Positions 16,417 to 25,128 of a DNA stretch of 50,659 bases are shown here, piece by piece. How positions within the stretch are numbered: position 1 is the first letter of the stretch; each line of letters opens with the position of its first letter. Under the pieces are notes generated by a model, which had not been told where the DNA came from, made no database searches, and was given only the letters and a program-made list of their open reading frames with translations. The position numbers and the translations under genes are program-made. Source of the DNA: Sunxiuqinia dokdonensis (lineage in GTDB: Bacteria; Bacteroidota; Bacteroidia; Bacteroidales; Prolixibacteraceae); contig NZ_LGIA01000195.1 of assembly GCF_001270965.1 (NCBI RefSeq), forward strand, positions 1-50,659. Direction: 5' to 3'.

Positions 16417-18744
16417 TTAATGAATAAAAAGAATCTTGGTGGTGAAGGTTTTTTCACCCGACTGGTCGTTTCCGAACACCAGGTACACCCCGGTGCTGAC
16501 CCGCTTGCCATTCAGGTTTTTCCCGTTCCAAATGGCTTGTCCGCCCAGCGAAGTGGTTTGATAAATCAAGTTCCCGCTGATGTCGGTGATTTTCACGTCC
16601 GTATCAGTAATCAAACCGGTAATGACAATGTCGCCATCGTAGTCCTGCCGAACCGGATTGGGAAAAGCATACACGTCCGAGTATTCATTGGCCCCGGCAA
16701 TGGCTTCGCCCCGGTAGGAAATGATGCCCCCGGGTGTTCCTATAAACACTTCGCCCGATTTTTCATTGATGGCGATCGTCTGGATGGTGTTGGATAGTAA
16801 TGGACTGTTGGCCTCGTTAAAACTTTTCAACTCTTTCTGTCCATCTTCGGAAACCAGAAAAATGCCCGAGTTCTTTGTCCCCAGCCATTTCCGGTTGGCA
16901 CCATCCACCGCGATTGCGGTCACGGTTTCCCCTCTCAGCAGCGGATGATAAATTCCATCATTCAGATCCAACCCAGGCTGCGAGGCGTAAAATGGGCTTT
17001 GCTCCCAAATGGATTCCGGATCGAAATAAACAGCCACGCCCTGCGATGTCCCCACCCAAATCACGCCATCGTGATCAATCGCAATGGAATACACGTCATT
17101 CATTCTGAAAAATTCCTCCCGATCGCCACTGTTGAAATAGGCAATTAGCGGCAAATGTTTTTCATCGGAACCATCCGCCTTACGGACGTACAAATCGCGT
17201 CCGCGTGGCAGGACAATCCATTGGTCGTCGTTCTCCGTCATCACCATTTCTCCTACGTCGATTCCGCCAAGATCTCCGAGTGGAAATGACTCCCAGTTTC
17301 CATCAGTTTTTAAAACCGAAAGCGGCTCACCAACCAGGGAATTGGTCATCCACAGGTTGTTTTTCGAGTCGAAGGCGAGTCCGCCAATGCGCACATAGTT
17401 GGGATTGGCATCTCCCGGCAAAGCGGTTTGCAACGAGCTGTTGAATTGCGTGTATCGGTTGATAATTTCGTTCCCCCGAAGCTCCACAAGGCCGCCTCCC
17501 CACGATCCAAAATAAACATGATCCGGGTCGGTGGGATCAATGGCCGCGGTCACCAAATCATGAAAATCACTCAAGCCGGTATGCGTTCGTTGGTTAAAAA
17601 CATGCCAGTTTCCGTTGCGATACACATGGGCTTGCGGGTGGTTGAAAACATTGTTCCAGGCATCTGTGCGTCCGCCCGAGGTCATCCAAATATCGCCTTT
17701 GCTGGCATGCAGCGAAAAAACGCGGTTGTCAACCGGCCCGTTGGGAACAGCAAGCTCAAAGCTGTTGCCCGAATTTTTGACCAATCCGTAACGGGCATCG
17801 GCAATCCAAAGCTGCCCGGCTTCGTCGCAAGCGGCGTCCTGAATGTTGATACCTGAAATGGTACTTCCTGAAAAGGAATAGCTGCTGACCTGTTCGATTA
17901 AGTTGCCATTGGTGTCGTAAGCTTGAAGTTGATCGCCTTGGGCAACCAGCAGCTGGTTGTTGCACGCCCGGAGTTTGGTGACGGTACTGATCGACGGTAG
18001 GTATCGTTCCCAGCCATTCCCGTTGTTTCGGTACAATTCCTGCTGATCATTCACTTCATCAGCATAGCAGGCAACCACATGGCCATTGAAAAACTCGAGC
18101 TGACTAAAGCGGCCATCGGCATGCGGAATGGTCTCAATTTTCGCCCAGTTGTTAAAATCCTGCAAATTTGCCGAGTTGATGTCGGCCATGAAAATGCCGT
18201 CGGCAGTTGCAGCATACAAATAGGTTCCGTCAAAAGTCATGTCCAACACCACAACCGGCGATCCGTCCGGGCCAATGTAATAGGTATCCTTGATCTCCCG
18301 CTTTTCGAGATTGACCGCCACAATACCAAATCCGCACGACAAGTAGGCTGTTTGCCCGACCACCAGGATGTTGTATATGTTTTTGTCACCCTGAATTTGC
18401 TTGCGTTTGATGTCGGAAAGATTGAAAATCTCCCGCTCACCAATCAGGTCGAGGTTGCTGCTTTGGTAGGCAACCAACACCACACCGGCATCGGCTCCAT
18501 AACCCAGCACCCGAGGCTGAATATCCGACAAACCATTGATCTGATTTAACTTTCGCAGGCTGTTGTCGGAGCGCGAGTAGGTAAACAGGCCACCGCTCGT
18601 CAGGCAATAGATTTTGCTTTTGGCTTCAATCACTTGCTGTGCCGAGGCGTAGGACAAATGATCCGTCCACTGTCCAACGCCAACCTGACCCGTTAACCCA
18701 AGCGAAAAGCACATGAAAAAAGCGAATACCAAGCCGCGTATCAT
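16417..18744 (-). CDS. porZ: PorZ, T9SS attachment-complex protein
   Basis: This 775-residue protein matches PorZ of Porphyromonas gingivalis (776 residues) in length and layout: a signal peptide (LGLTGQ), then a QWTDHLSYASAQQVIEAK opening and two seven-bladed beta-propellers of the two-component-regulator type (repeats such as WIADARYGLVK, WVGTSQGVAVY, WLGTKNSGIFLV). A C-terminal T9SS-like domain follows at about 689-775 (YAFPNPVRQD to the end). PorZ is a surface component that hands anionic LPS to the sortase PorU, which attaches T9SS cargo. The GH5 and GH16 enzymes in this window are such cargo. It overlaps rdgB by four bases (18741-18744) and is followed 16 bases later by recO. Confidence 0.88.
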   Translation of the reverse strand: MIRGLVFAFFMCFSLGLTGQVGVGQWTDHLSYASAQQVIEAKSKIYCLTSGGLFTYSRSDNSLRKLNQINGLSDIQPRVLGYGADAGVVLVAYQSSNLDLIGEREIFNLSDIKRKQIQGDKNIYNILVVGQTAYLSCGFGIVAVNLEKREIKDTYYIGPDGSPVVVLDMTFDGTYLYAATADGIFMADINSANLQDFNNWAKIETIPHADGRFSQLEFFNGHVVACYADEVNDQQELYRNNGNGWERYLPSISTVTKLRACNNQLLVAQGDQLQAYDTNGNLIEQVSSYSFSGSTISGINIQDAACDEAGQLWIADARYGLVKNSGNSFELAVPNGPVDNRVFSLHASKGDIWMTSGGRTDAWNNVFNHPQAHVYRNGNWHVFNQRTHTGLSDFHDLVTAAIDPTDPDHVYFGSWGGGLVELRGNEIINRYTQFNSSLQTALPGDANPNYVRIGGLAFDSKNNLWMTNSLVGEPLSVLKTDGNWESFPLGDLGGIDVGEMVMTENDDQWIVLPRGRDLYVRKADGSDEKHLPLIAYFNSGDREEFFRMNDVYSIAIDHDGVIWVGTSQGVAVYFDPESIWEQSPFYASQPGLDLNDGIYHPLLRGETVTAIAVDGANRKWLGTKNSGIFLVSEDGQKELKSFNEANSPLLSNTIQTIAINEKSGEVFIGTPGGIISYRGEAIAGANEYSDVYAFPNPVRQDYDGDIVITGLITDTDVKITDISGNLIYQTTSLGGQAIWNGKNLNGKRVSTGVYLVFGNDQSGEKTFTTKILFIH

Positions 18745-19328
18745 AAGCTTAAGTTCAACGATTTCAAATAGCGAACCAGCTTTTCAACCGCCCGTCCGCG
18801 ATGGCTCAACTGGTTCTTTTGTTCTGAATTCATTTCAGCAAAAGACTGCGTGGTGCCTTCGGCCTGAAAAATGGGATCGTACCCGAAGCCTTCTGCTCCG
18901 CGCTTTTTGTGCAAGATCTCACCATCAACAAAACCTTCAAACTGGTTTTCCTTTCCATCAATCACCAGCGAAATAACGGTTCTAAAGCGGGCTTTGCGGT
19001 TGCTTATCTCAGTCATTTTTTTCAGCACCTTGGCCATGTTGGCTTCGGCGCTTTTCTCCTCGCCGGCATAGCGCGCCGAATAGACGCCCGGCTCGCCATT
19101 GAGTGCGTCAATTTCCAAGCCGGTATCATCGGCAAAACAGTTGTAGCTGTACTTTTCAAAAATGAAGAAGGCCTTTTCCGCGGCATTTCCTTCCAGCGTA
19201 TCCTGGTTTTCGGGTACTTCTTCATCACAGCCAATGTCATTCAGACTGAGTAAATGAATTTCGTCGCCCAGCAGTTGCTGAAGTTCGCGGAGTTTATGGG
19301 GGTTGTTGGTTGCAAAAACAAGTTCCAT
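18741..19328 (-). CDS. rdgB: XTP/dITP diphosphatase (RdgB/HAM1)
   Basis: This protein of about 195 residues hydrolyses non-canonical purine nucleotides (XTP, dITP, ITP) to monophosphates and keeps them out of DNA. Diagnostic motifs are LVFATNNPHKLREL at the N-terminus, FADDTGLEIDAL, GVYSARYAG, GFGYDPIF and SHRGRAVEKL. The frame extends up to 19385, but the family starts directly at M-ELVFATNN, so the ATG at 19328 is chosen. It is the first gene of the unit with porZ and recO, and the porZ ATG overlaps its TGA. Confidence 0.92.
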   Translation of the reverse strand: MELVFATNNPHKLRELQQLLGDEIHLLSLNDIGCDEEVPENQDTLEGNAAEKAFFIFEKYSYNCFADDTGLEIDALNGEPGVYSARYAGEEKSAEANMAKVLKKMTEISNRKARFRTVISLVIDGKENQFEGFVDGEILHKKRGAEGFGYDPIFQAEGTTQSFAEMNSEQKNQLSHRGRAVEKLVRYLKSLNLSL

Positions 19329-19423
19329 GAATCGTAATTTATTTTGATTGAAGGTTGATTCGAGCTGAATTTGATCATGCTCCAATCGCCTTGTGTTTTA
19401 TTTCTTTTTACTTTTAACGAAGT

Positions 19424-19431
19424 CAAATTTA
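19424..19431 (-). promoter_or_regulatory. -7 box for rdgB-porZ-recO
   Basis: On the minus strand TAAATTTG matches TAnnTTTG. The predicted leader to the ATG at 19328 is about 92 nt. The box lies in the narrow divergent gap before the alkD-like gene on the plus strand. Confidence 0.45.
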
Positions 19432-19444
19432 CAAAAACCTTCCA

Positions 19445-20155
19445 ATGACCAATACAGAAATCATCGATCTGATCTGCGAGGATTTAAAAACGGTTGCCAA
19501 TGTACGGCACAAAACCTTGGGTGTGCCCACTTTTAAGACCAACTTGACGTGGCTGGGAGTGAATGCGGCACAACTGCGGAAAGCAGTAAACAACTGGACT
19601 GACATTCTGCACGACCTGACCGTTGCGCGATGGGTTGATCTGGCCATCGCACTTAGCCAGGCGGGAATCTTCGAATGTCAAATCTTTGCTTACGAATTGC
19701 TTTGGAAGAACAAAAAGCTGCTGAAGGCGCTGAATGAAGGACAAATTTTAGCCTTAGGGCGCGGCTTGGATAACTGGGCTTCGACCGACACTTATTCGAC
19801 GATGATTGCCGGCTGGCACTGGCGGGAAGGTACGCTGTCGGATCAACAAATTCTGGCCTGGCTGAAAAGTAATAACCGCTGGATGAGGCGTGTAGCAGTC
19901 GTTTGCACTGTTCCGCTCAACTTGCGTTCGAAAGGTGGTACCGGTGATGCAGAACGAACCATCATGATTTGTGAGCAGGTGGTTGACGACCGCGACGATA
20001 TGGTGGTCAAGGCGCTTTCGTGGGCACTACGCGAACTGTCTAAATCAGACAGTCATGCCGTGGCGAAGTTTATAAAAAAGCATGGCGATCGCCTGCACGC
20101 ACGGGTTCGTCGCGAGGTGACCACCAAACTCGAAACCGGCAGAAAAAATGGCTAG
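19445..20155 (+). CDS. AlkD-like DNA alkylation repair glycosylase
   Basis: This 236-residue all-helical protein has the HEAT-like repeat pattern of AlkD, a glycosylase that removes positively charged alkylpurines such as 7-methylguanine and 3-methyladenine without flipping the base. Residues matching the AlkD catalytic set can be proposed: Trp111 and Asp115 in DNWASTD and Trp193 in SWALRELSK. The family hallmark RWMRRVAVV is also present. Length matches AlkD. It is divergent from rdgB with only 116 bases between start codons, and ends before a bidirectional terminator. A second, more distant member of the same superfamily (AlkC type) is at 31983-33086. Confidence 0.85.
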   Translation: MTNTEIIDLICEDLKTVANVRHKTLGVPTFKTNLTWLGVNAAQLRKAVNNWTDILHDLTVARWVDLAIALSQAGIFECQIFAYELLWKNKKLLKALNEGQILALGRGLDNWASTDTYSTMIAGWHWREGTLSDQQILAWLKSNNRWMRRVAVVCTVPLNLRSKGGTGDAERTIMICEQVVDDRDDMVVKALSWALRELSKSDSHAVAKFIKKHGDRLHARVRREVTTKLETGRKNG

Positions 20156-20198
20156 GCGATTGGGTTAAGGGCAGGAGAAGAGGCTATGTAAAAACAGC

Positions 20199-20230
20199 AA
20201 AGGGGTGCTCAAATCAATGAACACCCCTTT
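20199..20230. terminator. Bidirectional hairpin terminator
   Basis: AAAGGGGTG (20199-20207) pairs with CACCCCTTT (20222-20230). It lies between the converging alkD-like and Gfo/Idh/MocA genes, with A- and T-ends suited to stopping both transcripts. Confidence 0.7.
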
Positions 20231-20250
20231 CCATATACTGTTTGAATGAT

Positions 20251-21588
20251 TTATTCCGCAGCTTCACCGGGAACAGGAACCGTGGCATTGTCAACAATAC
20301 CCACTTCACCCATAATGTAAGTGTCAGGACCCAGTTTCATATCTGAGTTCATCATTTCATCAAAGGTCACTTCCTTGCCGGTATAAGCCGAAACACGGCC
20401 CATAATCGCACACATGTTGGTGATGGCGATTTGCTCGGCTTCGTTCACCGGAATGTTTTCGCGAATACAAGTCACCAAGTCAATGTGCTCCTGTACGTAC
20501 GGACTGATTTCGCGTACACCGCTTTCCTCGGTTGGATAAGCATAGGCAAAAAGCTCGGCTCCGTTGGCATCCCAAATCTTGTTTTGACAGTTCGACGATC
20601 CGTTGCTGCCCATCACGAATTCAGAAACATTGTTGGCACAACCATTAATCTGGCGGCACATGCTGTGGGTATGCATGCCATCGTCGTAGGTGAAGTCGAT
20701 GCTGAAATTGTCGTACTGGTCGCCGGTTACACGACGCTGGCGTGAGCCAAAACCAACCGCTTTGGTGGGGTGCTTGCCCGAGAACCAGTTAATTACGTCG
20801 ATGTTGTGAATGTGCTGCTCCACAATGTGGTCGCCCGACAGCCACAGCCAGTTTACCCAGTCGCGGATCATAAATTCCATCTCCGTCCAGTCAGCATTGG
20901 GGTTACGGTGCCACAGTTTCGACTGGTTCCAGTAGCAGTTGGCGCTTACGATGTCGCCAATGGCTCCGTTGGCAATTTGCTTGTACACTTCAATGTAATC
21001 GCGCTGGTGACGACGCTGGGTGCCACCCACAATCTTCAACCCAAGCGATTCGGCCTTTTTGGCTGTTGCCATCACCGAACGGATGCCAACCGGATCAACG
21101 GCCACCGGTTTTTCCATAAACACGTGCTTGCGGGCTTGTACCGCTGCGGCAAAATGCTCGGGACGGAAATGCGGAGGCGTAGCTAGAATGACCACGTCAA
21201 CACCCGAGTCAATTACTTTTTCGAAGGCATCAAATCCAACGAAAATATTTTCATCGGCCACTTCATTGTTGGCCTGGTTTTTCAGTTTGTTACGGCAATC
21301 GTCAATCCGGTCTTGGAACACATCGCCCAGGGCATGGATGGTCAGGTTGGGACCAGCATTTAAAAAGTCGAGGGCAGCGCCCGAACCGCGGCCGCCACAG
21401 CCAATTAACCCAGCTTTCAGCGGAGCGCCGTCCGGAGCTTGATCCAACAATGGTGGCAGGTTCAATTCAACTGTTTTTTTCTTTTCAGCACACGAAACCA
21501 ATGCGTTGGCTCCAATTACGCCCACGGCACCTATGGCTGCGGCGTTTGTTAAAAATCTACGTCTTGAGAAATTTGATTTTTCGGTCAT
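20251..21588 (-). CDS. Tat-exported Gfo/Idh/MocA-family oxidoreductase
   Basis: This 445-residue protein carries a twin-arginine leader (SRRRFL at 8-13), a hydrophobic segment and LVSC (Cys33), consistent with Tat export of the folded, cofactor-loaded enzyme followed by lipidation. The Rossmann domain has the nucleotide-binding loop LIGCGGRGSG, then ATPPHFRPEH and the family EKPVAVDP motif with its catalytic-type lysine. The C-terminal beta-sheet domain includes HIVEQHIHNIDVINWF. Family members oxidise or reduce sugars and cyclitols with NAD(P). Periplasmic ones, such as glucose-fructose oxidoreductase, hold the cofactor tightly. The upstream gene, 12 bases away, encodes a membrane multiheme cytochrome-SUMF1 fusion, so a shared envelope redox role is plausible but unproven. 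Confidence 0.88.
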   Translation of the reverse strand: MTEKSNFSRRRFLTNAAAIGAVGVIGANALVSCAEKKKTVELNLPPLLDQAPDGAPLKAGLIGCGGRGSGAALDFLNAGPNLTIHALGDVFQDRIDDCRNKLKNQANNEVADENIFVGFDAFEKVIDSGVDVVILATPPHFRPEHFAAAVQARKHVFMEKPVAVDPVGIRSVMATAKKAESLGLKIVGGTQRRHQRDYIEVYKQIANGAIGDIVSANCYWNQSKLWHRNPNADWTEMEFMIRDWVNWLWLSGDHIVEQHIHNIDVINWFSGKHPTKAVGFGSRQRRVTGDQYDNFSIDFTYDDGMHTHSMCRQINGCANNVSEFVMGSNGSSNCQNKIWDANGAELFAYAYPTEESGVREISPYVQEHIDLVTCIRENIPVNEAEQIAITNMCAIMGRVSAYTGKEVTFDEMMNSDMKLGPDTYIMGEVGIVDNATVPVPGEAAE

Positions 21589-21600
21589 GATCTTATTGAT

Positions 21601-23136
21601 TTAGTTATGATTTCCTGTATTCTCATCAAATTCACAAACCACCCGGAAGCCAACCATGGTTGCATCAGAATACCACCAAATACTTTTAGGCATTTGCGGG
21701 TCGGTTTTCATCCAGGCCTCCGTTTTGGTATAATCACGGTCAGCGGAGCGAACCTCTTCGGCGGCACTTTTAAATGAGCCGCCGCGAACCACATATTCTG
21801 TTCCGCTGACTGGCCCTTTCGGATCTTTTACGCCATCCGTCAACAAGCTGTATGCGTCGGGTGCGTACCAATCCTGACAAAATTCGGCTACGTTGCCCAG
21901 CATGTTCTTCAAGCCGAACGGATTCGGGCGTACGGCCGATGGCGGCTGCGTCTTTGCCATGCTGTTTTCATCATAAACCACATAGGAATTGATATTGGTT
22001 GTGTCGGCTCCAAACAGTTTATTCCACAGCTTGGTTTTGGAAAAGTCTTTTGGGTCGCCTTCGAAAAAGTACGGTGTTTCGGTGCCGGCGCGGCAAGCAT
22101 ATTCCCATTCAGCTTCGGTGGGCAGGCGATAAGTTTTTCCGGTCACTTTCGACAGCCATTCGCAATACACCTGTGCGGCTTTGTGGCGCATGGTAATGGC
22201 CGGACGATCGCCCAGTCCCCAGTTTTGATCGGGTTGTCCATAAGGCGGAGTTGGGCCCGTAATGGCATCTACATCATCCTCAGTGCGCGAGCCTTCGGTA
22301 TCGGTACTTCTTCCTTCGGCGCCGGTTTGGCTGTAAAATGCCAGGTACTCATTCCAGCTTACTTCCACTTTACCCATAAAAAACGGGCTGATTTGCACTT
22401 CTTTTTGGGGACCTTCATCTTCGTCCCGGTACGGTTCATCGGCCGGGCTTCCAATTTTGAAAGTTCCTCCGGGGATGGCTACCATCTCAAAATCAACCGG
22501 TGTCGCCGGAATTTTTTCTGTAAAATCTTCGTGTTTGTCAACCGGAGTGGGTTCTTCATATATTTTAATATTGGCTTGCATTTCCTTTCCAAAACCAATA
22601 TTGCTTTCGTGTTTGGCGTTTGGATCGAAATGTCCGACATGCAGGTGGCAGTTGATGCAGCGCAATTCCTCCTGGTTTTGTGAGTAATACAGGTGGGCAT
22701 CCTGACCTTCTTTGGTCAATTGAAGTGGAAATAGGTTGGCATGGCATTTCACACATGAAGCTTCGTAGGTAAAATGCTGGGCTTGCTCCACCGTCGATTT
22801 GGCTTCCCAATTGAAACTTTCATGATCTTTAAACAGGTAGCCATAAATATCGATGGCCGAAGCACGAATCTTTGCTGGCAGATAACCTTCGCCTTTGGGT
22901 GGCAAGTGGCAATCCACGCAGTTAACCTGTATCCCGTGTTTATTATCGTAATGCGTTGAGAGTTTCCAGGATTCCGTGACGTGTGGATGAATGTGGCATG
23001 CCTCGCATGATTCGTTTGTCGAGGTGTATTCAACCGTTTTGTTAAAGGCAATCAGAAATAGAATTCCGAAGGCAAATCCAATAAAAAGTACGAAGAGAAT
23101 CTTTTCTTGGAAGAATTTTCGAAGCTTTCCAGCCAT
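21601..23136 (-). CDS. Tetraheme NapC/NrfH-like cytochrome c fused to SUMF1 (FGE-like) domain
   Basis: This 511-residue fusion has one membrane segment at about 13-31. Four CxxCH heme sites follow (44-48, 73-77, 128-132, 160-164), in the arrangement of NrfH/NapC quinol dehydrogenases. A linker leads to a SUMF1/formylglycine-enzyme fold from about 216 (MVAIPGGTFKIGS) through YRLPTEAEWEYACRAG and MLGNVAEFCQDWY to GGSF and VGFRVVCEF near the end. The paired cysteines that make FGE catalytic are absent: after RGGSF comes KSAAEEVRSADRDY. The SUMF1 part is therefore likely structural or ligand-binding. Quinol-to-periplasm electron transfer is inferred for the heme part. The Tat-oxidoreductase gene follows after 12 bases; no nitrite reductase gene is nearby. 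Confidence 0.88.
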   Translation of the reverse strand: MAGKLRKFFQEKILFVLFIGFAFGILFLIAFNKTVEYTSTNESCEACHIHPHVTESWKLSTHYDNKHGIQVNCVDCHLPPKGEGYLPAKIRASAIDIYGYLFKDHESFNWEAKSTVEQAQHFTYEASCVKCHANLFPLQLTKEGQDAHLYYSQNQEELRCINCHLHVGHFDPNAKHESNIGFGKEMQANIKIYEEPTPVDKHEDFTEKIPATPVDFEMVAIPGGTFKIGSPADEPYRDEDEGPQKEVQISPFFMGKVEVSWNEYLAFYSQTGAEGRSTDTEGSRTEDDVDAITGPTPPYGQPDQNWGLGDRPAITMRHKAAQVYCEWLSKVTGKTYRLPTEAEWEYACRAGTETPYFFEGDPKDFSKTKLWNKLFGADTTNINSYVVYDENSMAKTQPPSAVRPNPFGLKNMLGNVAEFCQDWYAPDAYSLLTDGVKDPKGPVSGTEYVVRGGSFKSAAEEVRSADRDYTKTEAWMKTDPQMPKSIWWYSDATMVGFRVVCEFDENTGNHN

Positions 23137-23180
23137 TGTCGCAATCGTTTAGTTGGTTTGTAAATTGAGTAGCATGCTGA

Positions 23181-23188
23181 CAAATTTA
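23181..23188 (-). promoter_or_regulatory. -7 box for cytochrome-SUMF1/oxidoreductase operon
   Basis: On the minus strand TAAATTTG matches TAnnTTTG, predicting a leader of about 41 nt before the ATG at 23136. No clear -33 element was found. Confidence 0.5.
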
Positions 23189-23543
23189 GCAAAAACATGT
23201 TCTAAAAATACGATTAGACTAAAAAATTGAAACAATAAAGGCTGCCGGGAAGCAACCTTTTTGGGAAGAAGGGAAAGCGAGAAAGGGAAGAGCGGAAAAT
23301 AATCCCGTTAAAACGCGCCGTGTGTTGAGAAATTTAAAGGGCTTATTTTCTTTCTTTTAATGTCGTATGCGTTGTCAATCGTTTATTTTTTCTGAAATAA
23401 AATTACAAGCTAATTCCGGGATACGAATCACCTTAAAATGATCATGCTGTTAACCCATTATGAAATATAGTTTTGGGATATGATCTGATCATTAACTAAA
23501 GATTCATCATTTTGCCGTATCTTTTTCTGAAAATTGTGAATTC
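23189..23543. other. Intergenic region between divergent cytochrome and comF genes
   Basis: No gene is seen. An imperfect hairpin (AAAGG-TGC / GCA-CCTTT) lies at about 23237-23260 next to a purine-rich stretch, with AT-rich DNA after it. Two possible -7 boxes for comF occur: TAGTTTTG at 23468-23475 (exact) and TATCTTTT at 23517-23524 (one mismatch, closer to the start codon). Confidence 0.4.
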
Positions 23544-24239
23544 ATGTCTGAAAAGTTCACGTATCTGCACGCCTTTCTCGAGTTGTTTTACCCGCGCCTT
23601 TGTTTGGTGTGCGGACAAAAGCTGATTTCGAGCGAAAAGTATATTTGTTTGAAGTGCCTGTTGCACTTGCCACGAACAAATTATCATGAAACAGCCGGAA
23701 ATCCGATGGAGCAGCTGTTTTACGGAAGGGTACAAGTGGAACGGGCTACGGCTTATTTCGATTTCAAAAAAGGCAGTTCGTACCAAAAAATTCTACATTA
23801 CCTAAAATACCGGGGAATGAAAGAGTTGGGCGAGTACCTGGGTGCGCAGTTTGCTTTGGAGATTCGGGATTCTGAACTGTTACAATCCATCGATTTGATT
23901 TGCCCGGTGCCGCTTCATCCCAAAAAAGAACGCAAACGCGGGTACAACCAAAGCTACCATTTGGCAAAAGGCTTGTCTGAAAAATCGGGTATCCCGATTG
24001 ACAACCACTCGCTTGTTCGGAAACAGTTTTCGAGCACCCAAACCAGAAAAACACGCTGGGAACGCTGGGAAAATGTGGAGTCGATTTTTGAATTGACCCA
24101 TCCCGAAGCTTTTGACGGGAAACACATCCTGCTGATTGACGACGTGGTGACTACCGGAGCCACGCTTGAAGCCTGTGCCGCCACCATTCAGAAGCGCTGC
24201 CAGGCCCGGATCAGTGTTCTCACTTTGGCCATTGCCTGA
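23544..24239 (+). CDS. comF: ComF-family phosphoribosyltransferase-like protein
   Basis: This 231-residue protein has the ComF layout: an N-terminal zinc finger (CLVCGQ and CLKCLL pairs), a middle segment with YLKYRGMKELGEYLG, and a phosphoribosyltransferase domain with CPVPLHPKKERKRGYNQS and the PRPP-binding loop ILLIDDVVTTGAT. ComF proteins are needed for uptake or processing of transforming DNA in naturally competent bacteria; in others the role is unclear. No other competence genes are nearby. It converges on the DUF4249 gene with 20 bases between the stops. Confidence 0.88.
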   Translation: MSEKFTYLHAFLELFYPRLCLVCGQKLISSEKYICLKCLLHLPRTNYHETAGNPMEQLFYGRVQVERATAYFDFKKGSSYQKILHYLKYRGMKELGEYLGAQFALEIRDSELLQSIDLICPVPLHPKKERKRGYNQSYHLAKGLSEKSGIPIDNHSLVRKQFSSTQTRKTRWERWENVESIFELTHPEAFDGKHILLIDDVVTTGATLEACAATIQKRCQARISVLTLAIA

Positions 24240-24259
24240 GCCACATGGAGAATTTGGCC

Positions 24260-25123
24260 TCAATCATGTACAACCGCGCCATTGTATACCGTCGAACCCC
24301 GCGCAACTTCCATGACCGCAAAGAAGCCCAGCGCCCCGTTGCTGATATTACCGGGAATGTTGGCCGGAGGTCCGCTAAAAAGTGGTGCCTTGGGCCCGGT
24401 TTCAATGTTTACCCCAACAATGAAGTCGTGGTAAGCTTTTGTTATTCCCGCCATTTCCAAAGTAATCGTATCGCCTTCCTCAACAATTTCGTCTTTCTCT
24501 TCATCGAAGTACTGCACGTAGGCCCCGGTAATTTCATTTCCGTTGAAAAAGCGATCGTCCACCACCCGGTAATTGTGAATGGAATCGGTATAAAGCACGC
24601 CGTTTCGATAGATTTTAAACAGATAGTAATCTTCGGTTTCCGAAGGATCCTGGCTAAAAACACCAACTTCCCAGCCGTCCCAACTGGCATTGTACACCAC
24701 GCCGACTCCGTGAACCGGTGCCGTTGCCCTCATTTCTGTTTCGGCATAATACGTTTCCGCCTCCCCGTCCGCGTTGATGTCAACACCGGCAATATCGAGC
24801 CGGTAGCTGCGACCAACAACACCGCTATAATCATTGGGGGTTAGATACACCCCGGGGCGCTCGGGGTCTTCCGAAAGGACAATAGATTCAACCCCATCAA
24901 AAAGGGTCAGTTGTGCATCGGAAACCATTTGAGGTGGCTGGTTATAAAAATAAGGAGCTGATTTACTCAGGCTGACCGCATGAGCCATCGTGTCGCTGGT
25001 AATTTCGCCAAAGACAACCAGTCGGGGCTCGCCGGCTTCATCCAGTTCAAAATCCACCCGCTCGGTGCAGGAGAATAGCAGGGTTCCAATTAGTAGGTAG
25101 AAAAGAATATGCTTGCGTTTCAT
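24260..25123 (-). CDS. DUF4249 lipoprotein
   Basis: This 287-residue lipoprotein (LLFSC, Cys19) matches DUF4249, a beta-rich Bacteroidota family encoded next to TonB receptors. The opening RLVVFGEITSD, the LYTDSIHNYRVVDD region and the ending PANIPGNISNGALGFF are typical. The gene follows its TonB receptor by five bases, as usual for this pair. It is probably an outer-membrane accessory for substrate capture, analogous to SusD or BtuG; the ligand is unknown. Confidence 0.85.
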   Translation of the reverse strand: MKRKHILFYLLIGTLLFSCTERVDFELDEAGEPRLVVFGEITSDTMAHAVSLSKSAPYFYNQPPQMVSDAQLTLFDGVESIVLSEDPERPGVYLTPNDYSGVVGRSYRLDIAGVDINADGEAETYYAETEMRATAPVHGVGVVYNASWDGWEVGVFSQDPSETEDYYLFKIYRNGVLYTDSIHNYRVVDDRFFNGNEITGAYVQYFDEEKDEIVEEGDTITLEMAGITKAYHDFIVGVNIETGPKAPLFSGPPANIPGNISNGALGFFAVMEVARGSTVYNGAVVHD

Positions 25124-25128
25124 CTGAT

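Noticed and set aside
21601-22500. SUMF1 region as a working sulfatase-activating (formylglycine-generating) enzyme
   Set aside because: The catalytic cysteine pair is absent after RGGSF, and no sulfatase gene is nearby.
21601-23136. NrfH subunit of a nitrite reductase
   Set aside because: Heme spacing is similar, but no NrfA catalytic subunit is adjacent and the protein is fused to SUMF1, so a nitrite role is not supported.
23237-23262. Intrinsic terminator in the cytochrome-comF gap
   Set aside because: The hairpin has a mismatch and no gene on either strand ends just upstream of it.
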